DNA of 64,000 nucleotides, from positions 2,418,001 through 2,482,000 of the forward strand of contig CM033122.1 of NCBI GenBank assembly GCA_019321725.1, written 5' to 3'. The DNA comes from Paulownia fortunei (lineage: Eukaryota > Streptophyta > Magnoliopsida > Lamiales > Paulowniaceae). The translations under genes and the position numbers were made by a program. Positions within the stretch are counted from its first letter, which is position 1. Each line of letters begins with the position of its first letter. Below the pieces are notes generated by a model that worked only from the letters and a program-made list of their open reading frames with translations, did not search any database and was not told where the DNA came from. Of this stretch, positions 49,129-61,507 are shown one piece after another.

Positions 49129-49706
49129 ATACAGGTTTTTTGTATAGTTGGTTTTCATTAAAACAACAAAAGAAAATTAAAAGAGTGGGCTAATGTTTTT
49201 AAATAAAAACATCTAATTACCATAACAAATTTAATGAAGAAATAAAGGATGTGAAGCCAATTGCAATGTATAAAATGAAGTACATATTGGGAGCAAATAT
49301 AGAGTAATAAGAAAAATCTTAAAACATACATGATAGGTTGAGTTTTAAAATGGATAATAGTCTAATTTACTATATATTTAATGTATGTGTTTTTTTTTAT
49401 AAAAAAAAATAGTAATATCTTGATTGTGTTCTTGTAAAGAAAAAAAAAAAGAATATCATGTAGGCTCAATATGTTCTTACTTCTTAGTTTGTGCGTCTTA
49501 ATATTTTTTATTTATTTAATATATCAATTTTAAACATTTGTCAACTCACAAAGTAATATTTTTTTCTTGAAAATGTAAAAACAATGTTTCAAATAATTAA
49601 GTAACATTTCTTTCCATTTAATTTTTCTTTGTGGATATATTCAACATTTAATTAGCTTTAGGACTTCTATCCTTATTCAAAACGAGAGGATATTATTTCC
49701 AAGATT

Positions 49707-49710
<4 letters not shown>

Positions 49711-49754
<44 letters not shown>
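49711..49754 (+). repeat. (AT)22 microsatellite
   Basis: Forty-four bases of uninterrupted AT. Intergenic simple repeat, self-complementary and likely length-variable. Confidence 0.98.
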
Positions 49755-49757
<3 letters not shown>

Positions 49758-50629
49758 ATGGCTATCACTTTAGGATAGAGTTTGAATCTCATCTTATCTC
49801 CGACAATATTATTTAGCCAAAGTTATTATTGTACTCATGCTTAATTAATTGGGCACAACTTTAAAATATACTTGTAGGCTACACCTAGTTAAATAAAATG
49901 TTACTGCTCCTTCCCAGTTTTTTTGACATTGATTTGATTGGTTTAACATTCCACTAATATAAATGATGATCTTTCTAATAGCTAACTATATATAATGATA
50001 ATTATAGTTGTTAAGGGAATATTTGAATTTATTTTGGATGTTTTAAGAGAATGTGTTGAAAAATATAATTTTATTAGAAAGTAAATGTATTAAATATTTA
50101 ATTTTATTTTAAAAAAAATATTTGAGAATAAAAATATATATGAAAAATAAAAACAAACACCGTCTAAAATTTTTTAATTGTTAAAAGGATACGTATAAAT
50201 TTTGTATTTTTTTTGGATAAAACTAATAAATTATTTATCTAATTCCAATTTAAGTAAAAATATGCAATTTCATTGGTAGTAAAAAGATTTAATGATATTT
50301 TTATTTTATTAAATAGGACGAAATGGCAAAAAAAACTACAAGGGTTGTTCTGTAATTTTGAATAATGAGCTGTCCTAGTCCCAAAAGGAGAACAAAGATA
50401 TTGACCGAGTAATTTTGACAGCCTAGGTTTTCATTACAGCAGATCCAGTGGGCCCTTAGCATCGCTTTCTACGATGTTTATATTTTGAACACCCAAAATC
50501 CCAAACATTCGCTCCTCGGCTTCCTTACACTCTCCATCTCTCTCTCTCTAATCTTTCTCTCTCTAATACTGCATTGTCATAATAAGGAGTAATAGTTGGC
50601 AAAGAGAGAAAATAGGAGGAGAAATAAGG

Positions 50630-50656
50630 ATGAAAGCGAACACAGCAAACAAATAA
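50630..50656 (+). promoter_or_regulatory. Short upstream open reading frame in the BOR leader
   Basis: Within the presumed first leader exon of the BOR gene (about 50480–50855), ATG at 50630 opens an 8-codon frame (MKANTANK) ending at TAA 50654–50656. It is the only ATG I see in that exon. Arabidopsis BOR1 leaders use minimal AUG-stop elements to respond to boron; this uORF is longer, so any regulatory role is inference and depends on where transcription begins. Confidence 0.4.
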
Positions 50657-50855
50657 GAGAGAAAGAGGTAGAGAGTTTTTGCTTTCTCCTTTACAAATTC
50701 TTCCCTTTCTTCTCCGGCGGCGTTTTGCCTGCCGGAAAAAAGAATCCCTTTTAATAACAACCTTCTTCTTGTCTTTCATCCGTAAAGCTTAAACCAGCAC
50801 CCACATTGAGTTCTTTCTCGAATCTTGATTGGCTCCTTGTAGTTTTTCTTCATTC

Positions 50856-52105
50856 GTATGTCCATTCTTCTATATTTTACGTCAGCCTGTTACTATTGAT
50901 GCATATTCTTTGTTGCGATTATTGTGCATTTTCCAAGAATGTGTGGCATGTTTGAATGTATGGGTTTTGTTCCAGAGATAATTGCTGGCATTATACAGTT
51001 GATGGAATTTGAAGGATTTCTAGGAGCGAGAATAAATGATGTTTGTTGATTTCCCATTGTTATTACTTGTTCTGGATCAATACATGGTCACAATACGTTT
51101 CCTGAAATTCTACTTAACGGGTAAAAAAAAGCTTAATTGGTTTGTTTATTCCCGGAAATACATAATTCATGTATATGCTTGTTTTCTTGGTTTTGATTTT
51201 TAAGAACTTTTGGCATGAAAGCAAATGGAAATGGAATATTTCATATTTTGTGATCAGATATGTACTCTGAAATTGTTTACTTGTTCTTTTCTTCTATTTC
51301 AATTCTTTAGTTTTTTTGGAAAAAGTAATGGAGAAATATGATTTGGGGTTTAAGAATTTAATATGGGTGGCTATGTTGTCCATGAACGGTCCTTTTTCTT
51401 GGTTTCTATGAATGATGTTTTATTTTGTGGTGTCTTCAGGAAATATGCATAAGATAGTTTATTCTTCGAAAGTATGTGTCCGAGTGTTGTTATTTTATTG
51501 AAAGAACCGTCTTATTTGTACGGGTTTCCTTGTGATTATCAATACAATTTGCAAACATGGAGTTTGCTAGATTTAATCACTCTTCAAATATGCTTAGTTT
51601 ATTGTATGGTTGTTAGTGTGAGCTAGGGGTTTCATGTGCCTTGGTGATTATTTTATGCTTTAATTGACCACTTACAAGAGAGATGTCATTAGTCTTATTT
51701 GTGGTCATGATCTGGAAGTTCCGTATATTTTACTCACTTTGTTGCTCTATTATTGTGAGGCAGTAGTATCAAAAGACCAGCATAGATCATATCACTGTTG
51801 AAATTTTGAAACACTATAAATATCACTATGTGTTCTTCAATTAGAACCCCAGGGATTTTTGTTGCAACATTATCATGCCATTTGGTGGTATTCTGCTTCA
51901 CTGACTGCTATGCACTTTATTAGCAATGCTGCCTATGTATCATGGTTTTTTTGTTGTGCTTATGCAGTCTCTTTTTTCTGGGTTTTTGTAGTCTTAAGGG
52001 TTATGATATGTTGTATGCTATTTTTCTTTAACGGACAATCTGTTTTAGTATTGCATTTGTATATTCAGAAATATTATTTACCTGTTTAGTGTTTCTTGAT
52101 TGCAG
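50856..52105 (+). other. Probable leader intron of the BOR gene
   Basis: A donor-like ATTC|GTATGT at 50856 and the acceptor GATTGCAG at 52105, seven bases before the BOR start codon, bound a T-rich 1,250-bp stretch typical of a plant leader intron. The upstream exon is CT-rich (TCTCTCTCTC at about 50539–50570). The acceptor is well supported; the donor is the best candidate only. Confidence 0.5.
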
Positions 52106-52112
52106 CAAAACC

Positions 52113-55100
52113 ATGGATCACCTAAAGACTCCATTCAAGGGAGTTGTGAATGATGTTAAAGGAAGGCTGGCATGCTACAAGAAGGACTGGCTTGATACAT
52201 GTGGTTCGGGTGCAAGGTGCATTTTTTTTGTCTGTTCTTGATGGAAGGAATGTAATGTGGGAACTGCTATTTCAATTAAGCAGCCCGATTTGATTTTTGT
52301 TGTCATTCCCCATTTCAGGATTCTGGCTCCAACAGCATATATTTTCTTTGCTTCTGCTCTCCCTGTAATTGCCTTTGGGGAGCAATTGAGTCGGGAAACA
52401 GGTCAGTTTAATTTTCTAGGCCACTAGATGCATCTGTTGGCTTTGTTAGAACAGTTGTTTCATGAAACAATGGAAGTTAAACGCCATACAGTAAATTTAA
52501 CCAAGTAATTGCTGATAAGTATTCCAAAATAAGTTTATTCTGCCAACAGAAATACCTTTATTGACTTTTTTGAAAAGTTATTTGCTTTTGTAACAGATGG
52601 AAGCTTGAGCACCTCTGAGACTCTTGCCTCTACAGCTATCTGTGGGGTCATCCATTCAATTTTCGGTGGACAGCCATTATTAATCTTGGGAGTTGCCGAA
52701 CCAACCATTATAATGTACACCTACTTGTACAATTTTGCCAAAAACAGTATAGGAAGGGAACTGTATTTAGCCTGGGCTGCGTGGTATGCAAAACTAACCT
52801 TCATCTTTGTTTGGAATTTGATGTTCCGCTTGCATATTGAGCCAGAAGATGATGTGCTGTGTAACCTGTACATTTGATTTGTTTTTTAACAAACAGGGTT
52901 TGTGTCTGGACTGCTTTGTTGTTGTTTCTTCTAGCTATATTCAATGCTTGTTCAATCATCACTCGATTTACAAGGGTGGCAGGGGAACTTTTTGGCATGT
53001 TAATCACTGTTCTATTCATTCAAGAGGCCATCAAGGTACTATTTTTTCTTCCTTTCTATTAAAAAATTTTCCCCTTCTTGTTAGTCCTCATTGTTCTGCT
53101 GCTATCTCTAGCTGCCAGATGATGGGATTACCATCTACTAGCCAGTTTGGAAATGCTAGGATAATTACGTTCATAACTGTTGATGCTTGAATTACAGGGT
53201 GTGGTGAGTGAATTCTACATTCCAAAAGGTGAAAGTGCCGCAGACGAGAAATACCAATTTCAATGGCTTTACACTAATGGGTTACTCGCAGTTATATTCT
53301 CTTTTGGCCTGCTTATCACTGCCCTGAGGAGCAGAAAAGCTAGGTCCTGGCGTTATGGCTCAGGTATGGGGGGTTTATTGTTATGGTTCATTGCATTCTA
53401 ACTTTAACTAAATTATAGCCTTTGGCCAATTTGCACAGGCTGGTTTCGGAGTTTTATTGCAGACTATGGGGTTCCGCTGATGGTTGTGGCATGGACCGCA
53501 TTGTCCTATAGTTTACCAGGCAAAGTTCCTTCAGGAGTTCCGAGGAGGCTCTTCTGTCCTCTTCCTTGGGAAGCTGAATCATTGTATCATTGGACGGTGA
53601 TTAAGGTACTGAATTGACAAAGAAGCTGTATCTTGTGAACTCCATTTACAATTATGCATCTTCATATGCTTGATGTTTCACTATCTTTTCATGACTTGAA
53701 ATGATGCTTAGAATATCTTCTAGTCTGTTAACCTATTGTTACTTAAGAACCTTACTGCAGTTTTTCTGCAGTGTATTCTTATGTATTTCTTCCTTTTTCC
53801 ATTTTATATAGTTGTCCAATACTCTGACATGCCAAATTGAGACTCCAATTATAAGAGTTAATACAGAATTAAAATGTTGTCTACTGAAAATTGCAGGACA
53901 TGGGAAAGATACCAGCAGGGTATATTTTTGCTGCCTTAATACCGGCTGTGATGATCGCAGGTCTATACTTTTTTGATCACAGTGTAGCTTCACAGATGGC
54001 ACAACAAAAGGAGTTCAATCTGAAAAATCCATCTGCTTACCATTACGATATCCTGTTGCTGGGAGTCATGGTATAGAATTTAAGTTATCTTAAACATTTT
54101 AACTTTTCTTTTAGTTAATTGAGGCCATAAACTGCAATTAAACCCCTGCCTCTCAATTAACCCCTGCCCGCCAGAGGGCATAGGGCAAGGGGTGAAGTAT
54201 GAGGGGTATCTGGTAGAGAAGGATCCTGCTCTCCAAGCAAGAGATAGAATGTAGTTTTGAATTCTCTTACTTCTCTGCTAAGAGTTTTACCCTTTTACTG
54301 TTTCAGACTTTGCTTTGCGGATTACTTGGACTTCCTCCTTCGAATGGTGTCCTTCCACAGTCTCCTATGCATACTAGAAGTCTTGCAGTCCTTAAGAGGC
54401 AGGTGGGAGCAATGATTCTGCAGAAAATCTTTTGCATAGTGTTTGCATCTATACAAGTAGAATATTTTTTGACAATTTAAGTTCTGATTTGCAGTTGATA
54501 CGGAGGAAAATGGTGAAGAGTGCAAAGGAGGGCATGAAACAGCAAGCGAGCCACTCAGAGATTTATGGAAGAATGCATGAGGTGTTCATTGAGATGGAGG
54601 GCGCTCCATCTGTAAGTGCTCTTTTTTATTTTGTGTTCCATCCAGTTTTTATAAGAAATTGTGTAAAGATTTAGTTAATCTAACTTTATGTTGCTGCAGC
54701 ATACTGCAGACAAAGAGTTGGCAAACTTGAAGGAGGCTGTCTTGAAACATGAAGATGGAGACACAAATGGCAATTTTGATCCTGAAAAGTGTATTGATCT
54801 CCACTTGCCCGTTCGAGTAAACGAGCAAAGAATTAGCAACTTGCTACAATCCATACTTGTGGGACTCGCTGTATGTGTTATGCCTGTAATCAAGATGATA
54901 CCTACCTCAGTTTTATGGGGATACTTTGCCTACATGGCCATTGACAGTCTCCCAGGTAATCAGTTCTGGGAGAGGATTCTGCTGCTCTTTGTTCCTCCGG
55001 GTCGTCGTTTCAAGTAAGCCTTACATTTCATTGCACGTTGAGCTTCTTCTTGTCTATCATATATAGTGATCAGTGGAGCACTGTATGTTGTCAATCTCAA

Positions 55101-56064
55101 AAGTTTCATATAACGGTCAACTTGCTTGTTACTCTGTTGCGTTAGTCTGGCTTCTTGTTGTTTACTAAGATCTTTAAAGAAATTCCAAGAGCTCTATTCA
55201 ATTGCTCAAGTAAATAAGAACTAGGTTGAGGTGGTTTGTGAAAGTATTTGTATTCACCTTTTTTTGGCAAAATAATCAATCTATTCAGAATATAACTATG
55301 TCATGTATAAAAGTAAGACCACCATTATTAATTGAATTGACTCATTCGGGCTTCTTCCTTTGGCAGAATCATTGAAGGGTTCCATGCTTCGTTTGTGGAG
55401 TCGGTACCATTCAAATACATCTTCATGTTTACACTCTTTCAGCTTGCCTATCTTCTGGTGTGCTTTGGAATCACATGGATACCTATTGCTGGAATATTGT
55501 TTCCACTACCATTCTTCCTTCTGATAAGCATAAGAGAGCACCTTCTTCCCAAGGTGTTTCCACCTCGTCATCTTCAGGAACTAGATGCAGCTGAGTATGA
55601 AGAAATTATTGGACATTCAGTCAGGACTAGGAGTCTCTCTCTCAGGGTATACTAATCTTTCCCTCCTAATTATGACAGTTTAAGAGGCAGGAAAATTGTT
55701 CAAACATGTTATATAAACTATTTCATTAAATCTCCGCCTTTTCAATGTTCTTGTGCCATTTCATTTCTAAACACATGTTAAATGCTGAGTCTGAATTGTG
55801 CGAAAAACAGGATAGAGAACCACTTGATACTGATGGTGATGAAGGTTCTCCTGATGTATCTTCTGCCGAAATATTGGATGAGATGACAACCCGCAGAGGT
55901 GAATTAAAGCATAGGTCAGTGAGCTTCAATGACAGGCAGCTTCAGGTTTGTAAACTCATAACAATAACAGCATTTTAATTGGTTGGATACTGCATAATGC
56001 TGGATAAGTTATCACAATGAATTATGTTTTCCAGGTTATCCCAGAAGATTCTGCCAGGGTTTAA
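52113..56064 (+). CDS. Borate exporter, BOR4/BOR5-like (SLC4-type anion transporter)
   Basis: Plasma-membrane efflux transporter for borate, used for xylem loading or for tolerance to high boron. Thirteen exons: 52113–52216, 52319–52401, 52597–52783, 52897–53035, 53198–53363, 53439–53605, 53897–54070, 54307–54402, 54495–54611, 54700–55013, 55367–55646, 55811–55945 and 56035–56064; all phases agree, giving 663 aa. Multi-pass family signatures include [90 protein letters not shown] and [11 protein letters not shown]. The C-tail has the conserved LDAAEYEE and an acidic [13 protein letters not shown] segment; the short tail ending VIPEDSARV fits the BOR4 rather than the BOR1 clade. Tyr396 in EIYGRM is a YxxPhi sorting-type motif. 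Residues near [10 protein letters not shown] are two shorter than the FAK-RPELG segment I remember in other BORs. Confidence 0.95.
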
Positions 56065-57264
56065 GGATGATGTGTAATGAAACCGTCCCCATCAAAGTGT
56101 TCTCAAGAGTATTATCTTTGCATATCATCTGAATGACTGTAGCATAAGAAGTACAACAGTATGATACAAGGAAAGAGAACGGAAAAGAGCAAGAAAGACT
56201 GAAGGGAAAAATGCGCAGATAGAAAAAATGAATAGGCTATTCTTTTATTGACTCTGTAGAAATCATGAGGTATTTTGCGTGCAGTTGCACAATCTATTCA
56301 TTGTTTCTTGCATTTCAAAGTGGCCAAGTAAAAAAAGAATGATCGTGAAGAGAAAGAAAGGTGGCAAAAAGACGGTAAGGCATTAGAACGGGTACAATCT
56401 TCCAGTGCATTTTGTAGAAGATGAACGATAAAGATTAGATTTTTTTCTTGCCTCCTGTACTTTGAATTTTCAAATATTTGATTCGATGGGCGTCTACTTC
56501 ATCATTTAGGAAATTTAGACAGATTTATCAATCAATTTTATTCTTTCTTAGCTTAATTGATGCTGCACATTCAATTTATTACTTACTTTCCTAGCAGGCT
56601 GAGACATTTCAGTATTTATGATATGGTCGAGATATTGTGTATGATACATAAATCACTGAAGAGTATTGTGTAACATGAATCATCAATTTTGATACAGCTA
56701 TTCTTGCGGAGTGATTTTACGTTCATAAAACTCTCTTGGTAGAAAATAGCACTTGTGATTGTTGAGTGTCCTTTGAGGCTGTTTGTTTTTGCCAATTTTT
56801 ATTATTTGATACTCCAGAACTGTATTTGTTTCACCTTATTTTGGAATTTTTTTTATCAAATTTGGAAATGAAAATACACCTATCTATCTATATTTGAGGT
56901 CTATAAATATTTTATATAAAAAAATTATAAAATAAATATATTTTTACTTCTGAATATATATATATATATATATATATAACTGTTGGAATTGTGAAAATTA
57001 GATGAAAATGGAACAAACGGACAGTTGATTAGAACTTATTTGCCCTCTTTCAAATAGTGAAATTTTCAAGAACATGCATAAATGACACCTACTATTATAC
57101 AAATTTTCAAATACACATTGATTACTTTACATAATTCAATTATAATAAGCAATCGTGAGAAGAATACTTTCGATCCTATAAAACCAAAAAATCTTGAAAG
57201 CAATTTCTGAACAACCGATACGGATGGACAATTCTATATGCCGTATTGAATTTAGTGGATTCCA
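56065..57264. other. BOR 3'UTR and downstream spacer
   Basis: The first 400–600 bases are probably 3'UTR. AT-rich spacer follows, with a (TA)n microsatellite at about 56954–56978. No gene or RNA was recognised. Confidence 0.5.
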
Positions 57265-57324
57265 ATTCCATTGTGAGAAGCAATCATGAACAAAAATGCA
57301 ATCGTATGAACCCAAAAACTTTAG
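57265..57324 (+). repeat. Left copy of a ~59-bp direct repeat flanking the transposon block
   Basis: ATTCCATTGTGAGAAGCAAT… through TATGAACCCAAAAAC matches, in the same orientation, 62853–62911 with roughly 80–85% identity by eye. hAT transposase homology begins immediately to its right, at about 57326. The two copies bracket the whole 57.3–62.85 kb transposon block. Confidence 0.7.
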
Positions 57325-57325
57325 A

Positions 57326-58095
57326 AAAATTTAGTCCGTGGAAAAATATTTACTTGATTGGGGTATTGATATAATTTTCATTGTTACGATTGATAATGTT
57401 TTTTTAAATGATGGTACAATTTTATACTTGATGAAAAAATTTGATTATTGGGATACAAATTTTTTTGGTGGGAAGTATTTGCACAGGAGGTGCATTGCAT
57501 ATATTGTCAATCTCAATGTGAAGGATGATATGAAAGATAAAGCTGAACATTTGGCTATCTTTCGTATTAGAGGAGTCGTAAGGTATGTTAGAAGCTCTCC
57601 AACTAGGTACAAAAAATTCTAAAATGTGAAAAATTAGAAAAAAAATAAATTATTAAGTGTGGATGTACCTATTAGGTAGAATTCCACTTACTTGATATTG
57701 GAGTCGGTAACATACCTTAAAATAGCTTTTTATTCTTATCACTATTTAGATTTTGGCAATGCAAATGAACTTTCAAAGCCACTATATGATTATGATTGGG
57801 AGAGGGATAATTTATTATTGAAATTTTTAGGTCATTTCTATAAGCTTATTATGTGCATTTCTGGTTCATTATATGTCACATCATGAAATAAATGGAGTAG
57901 AAATGCTTCTTAGGTAATGGTTGGAGAGTGATGACTTTAAATTAAGTTGGATGTCCAGAAAGATGAAAGAAAAATTTAACAAATATTGACGATTGAAAAA
58001 ATGAACATGATTTATTATTATGCAATGATCCTTGATCCACACTGCAAACTTTTGTTCCTTGAGTTTTCATTTGAAAAATATCAAGCTCCTTTTTG
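57326..58095 (+). pseudogene. hAT-family transposase, C-terminal half (decayed)
   Basis: Degenerate plant hAT (RICESLEEPER/BED-type) transposase. Recognisable segments are EKYLLDWGIDIIFIVTIDN, HRRCIAYIVNLNVKDD, IRGVVRYVRSSPTRYKKF, then in other frames FLGHFYKLIMCISGSLYVTS, MKEKFNKY and AMILDPHCKLLFLEFSFEKY. Several stops and frame changes show it is not functional. The order of motifs is normal on + and homology ends near 58095, where retrotransposon-like sequence begins. The missing N-terminal half is on the opposite strand at 60982–61507. Confidence 0.8.
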
Positions 58096-58259
58096 TTGAG
58101 TTATAACTCCTCCTTGCTAAATTGAATTTGATTAACTTTGTTGCTTTCTCTAGTTTTGGCTTCGTGGATGCGACTTTGGCTTCATTTAGCTGCTGCGTAA
58201 GATATTCTTTGGATGCATTTTCGAAAGATGTTGTCATTGCCTCATCATAAGCCAAAAAC

Positions 58260-60980
58260 TTGTTGCGAATTTTCATGAACGCAAGTGCACGTTATCGTAT
58301 ACAAGTAATAAATGATGAGTAGATTATCGTTCCATGAGGACTATTAAATTACTAAATACCGAAATTTTGTCAACTCTAATTTTATTTGAACAAACGAAAA
58401 TGAGTGACAATTAATGCAAATGAAGTTAAATTATTCTTAAAAATGATGCGCAAAATCGAATAAAAATAATTATCAATGATTATAAAGACCTAGAGTTATG
58501 ATTTCATCATAATTAGTTTGAGATGAATAATTTATCTAATCAATTTCAACTTATTTCTCAAGTGATAGTCGATAATCCCTAAATTATCCACTAGCCTCTC
58601 CCAAGGTTTAATGAAAATATCATCAATTGCTAACTCACTATATTCCTATATGAATTACAATAATGAATAATTCATTAGGTTCTATGGAGTTTCAAACATG
58701 ACTACACAAATCATGTAAGTATATTTCTATTTCACATGCAATTTATGATTTTCTACACATAGAACTAGACACATATATCACCTCCCGGGTCAATATGATT
58801 AGCAAATCATTCAATTAGTGGCCAAATAATTGAAAATATTAAGAACAATGTAAAGAACTCAACTTGATAGATAAATCAAAATTGACTTGATAAAAATATT
58901 CAACACATCCTAATTAGATTACATCACAACCCTAGAAATAAAAATTAGTTCATGGTGAAAATGAGAAATATCTTAACAATATTCATACATATATTGAAAT
59001 GAAGAGATGAAAATAAAATCAAACTTCAAAGAGAATGAGCTTTTCTTTCCTTATAGATAACTTTCTTCAAACTTGGAAGAATTATTTCCTCTTCCCCAAA
59101 ATTCTTTCTTCTTGTCTTGTTCTTTCTTTTTCACTATTTTCTATCTTCTCATTTGTCTCCAATTCTCCCTTTTTCATTTGGAGGCTCTTGAGATCTTAAA
59201 AATTTGATTGGGATGCCCTAAAGAGGATAAAATACCCATTTTAGCCTTGTTGTTGACTTATGGTGCCTAGGCGCTGCACATTCTGTTTTCGGCGCCTAGG
59301 CGCCGTTGCTACAGTTTTCCTCATTCCCTGACAGTATTTGACTCATTTTAACTCCTTTTTGACCTCTTTATATGCTGAATTGGATTTTAATGTCTTATAA
59401 TGAATTGTAGCCCTATGTCTTAACTATCCATAGCCACTTGAATCAACTTGATATAAAATATGTGGAAAGAGTATTGCCAGAATAGCAAGATGTGTTATAC
59501 TAAAAAATTTCAATCAAGTACAGACTCTTTAACCTGATTTTGATTATTGAAATCAAACGAAATGGATTTTATGGTAAACATAGAAGTTATAGATAAATCT
59601 CTTATCTTTCCAATGGTTTAAGAAATAAGTCAAAATAATATTCGAGTAAAGAGTTATGATCGAAATACAGAAACTGCTCATAATTGCACTATAAAGAGGG
59701 TTTTTCTAAAATTTAACCAAGTTATAAGTTTCTTTCCATTTTCATCTCCTATTGTCATTGCCTATAAAATTTCAATTTGAATGCAACAAAAGTGCTATAA
59801 ACACTCGAAAACTATTCAAAAAGTTAAGCAAATGATACTCAATTAATGGGTATAAAATCCACTTATCAAATACCCCAAACTTAATATTTTGTTAGTTTTC
59901 GAGCAAAAAAAAGAAATAAAATAAAATAAAGAAAATGATGCAAACTTGAGTGTCACAAAAACCAAATCATTAACATGCCTCAAAGATTTCCAAAATTTTT
60001 AACGGAATGAAACTTCAAAAGCCAATCAATACCTAAGTACCAACATGCATACTAGTTTAACTCAACCTCATGATCTTTTGTGTGTGTGTATAACTAGTTT
60101 ATCGATCCATATTCATCACTCGGATAAGTTTATAGAATTTAGCACTTTCTAGAAAATTCACTTCTAAAGATGAATTGACATGATAACCAAACTTCATATG
60201 CTTGTTTTTCATACTAATCTCTACTAATGTAGGTTAAACATAGCATCTAAGATCAACAGGACTTTCAAAGCTTGTAATGCAAGGTTAGGGTAATAGGTAG
60301 AAAATTTGGATAATGAAATGACTTACAATCACCCCACACACAAAGCCAATCTAAAATCATGTTTGCTAAACCAACCTCCCAACCTTATCAAGTTTCATTC
60401 AACACCATTTTTTTTTCTTTTTCCACATTTCTTCCATTTTTTTTTTTTTTAAGGAGATGACACACAACATTGTCAATAGCTTCCCAATAGTACAAGTTAA
60501 GCTCTCAATTGGCTGTATGTTGAGTGAAAAGTAAATTTGGTAGACAAAAATTGTGAAGGCAAGAGATATTTTGTAAGGTGTCAAATAAATAGGCTATATT
60601 AGGCTCAAATGGGACACTAAGGATAAACTATGCAAATTTGATAGGTTTTTATAGGCTCAAACGGTTCAAAAATGGCCTAAATCATTTCTTTAATGCTATG
60701 TCACCTCGGATTTCGCCTCGACTAGTAATCAAGCAAGTTCTAAAGTTTGGTGGGATCTTTTAGAAAACACTTAAGTCGTATAATCTGTCTCTAAGCAATT
60801 TAATACAAATTGACCACCAATTTGTGCTCAATTTAAACAAAAATCACAAAGTAAGGTAAACTAACACACACATTAATTGCTAAGGTAAAGACATCATTAA
60901 TCCGTTTCAAGAAGTTGTCATTAAGGCAATCAACATTTCATCATTAGCTACAATGACTTGATTCAAGTGCACTCAAGGAG
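58260..60980. mobile_element. Retrotransposon-like sequence inserted in the hAT element
   Basis: The segment starting near 58277 (AACGCAAGTGCACGTTATCG, then ATCGTTCCATGAGGAC) and the TCAAATACCCCAAACTTAAT phrase at about 59867 resemble sequences I remember from plant Ty3/gypsy (Tat/Ogre-like) elements, but I cannot place LTR ends, a primer-binding site or pol domains. There is no substantial open frame; a 69-codon frame on - at 58067–58276 is unrecognised. It also contains a GC-rich palindrome (59290–59305). The call is a tentative, probably internally deleted, fragment. Confidence 0.4.
59290..59305. repeat. Perfect 16-bp GC-rich palindrome
   Basis: CGGCGCCTAGGCGCCG is its own reverse complement. 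A partial copy, GGTGCCTAGGCGCTGC, lies about 30 bp upstream (around 59260). Both are islands of GC in AT-rich DNA and probably belong to the surrounding retrotransposon-like sequence. Confidence 0.85.
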
Positions 60981-60981
60981 A

Positions 60982-61507
60982 CAAAAATTAAAAATTCACT
61001 TTTGTAAATTTCAATTATCATCAATGAAATGTACAGTAAGATACATGTAGTCAATTTTTTGAATTGATGTCCATATGTAGGTAGTAATACAAACTCTTTC
61101 AGAGCGATTTCGTATAAAATCCTTCAATTTATTCTTTTCATCTGTATATAAATTATAGATGTATCTAGTTAAGGTCTTTCGTGATAGAATTATAAACATA
61201 GGACATGCAACCGACAAAAAATACCTAAAACCCAAGTTTTCAACTCTTTTAAAAGGAAGCTCATCAACAACCAACTAATAACTCAATGCCTCTCTTATTT
61301 TAGTTTGATGAAATCTTTATAAAACAAGAGGCGCTTCCTTATCACCCACCCAAGATGGCTGAAATAAAATTTGGGTTTGACTAGTTGTAATTTTATGATA
61401 TTTTTTTTCTTACAAGATTCATAGTGGTTTTTAAATGGTTTAGTCCCATGTGCATTTGAGTCGACCTTTATTTCTCTACCGTAATATTTACATTTATATT
61501 TTTGCAC
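60982..61507 (-). pseudogene. hAT-family transposase, N-terminal half with BED zinc finger (decayed)
   Basis: On the minus strand, 61295–61507 encodes a BED-type finger (KCKYYGREIKVDSNAHGTKP, FKNHYESCKKK); the second zinc Cys has become Tyr. After a frame break, 61011–61274 gives VVDELPFKRVENLGFRYF, VACPMFIILSRKTLTRYIYN, RVCITTYIWTSIQKIDYMYL and HFIDDN. Homology continues through two stops (NLQK…IFNFCL) to about 60982. This is the usual N-terminal half of plant hAT transposases, but it points away from its C-terminal half at 57326–58095. Confidence 0.8.

Larger units (their letters stand above)
44252..50479. other. Gene-free AT-rich region between the DXS-like and BOR genes
   Basis: The first ~500 bases are probably the DXS-like 3'UTR. 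The rest is AT-rich, rich in stops, with a MITE copy (46513–46805), a possible Helitron end (49101–49128), poly-A (46261–46278) and microsatellites. A less AT-rich patch at 46080–46250 with GGTGGC repeats and a CACGTG word, and another at 48380–48560, hold no recognisable gene. Confidence 0.45.

Noticed and set aside
58067..58276. 69-codon Lys-rich open frame on - at the edge of the hAT remnant.
   Set aside because: It overlaps the end of the hAT C-terminal homology on + and shows no retrotransposon gag or other domain I can name.
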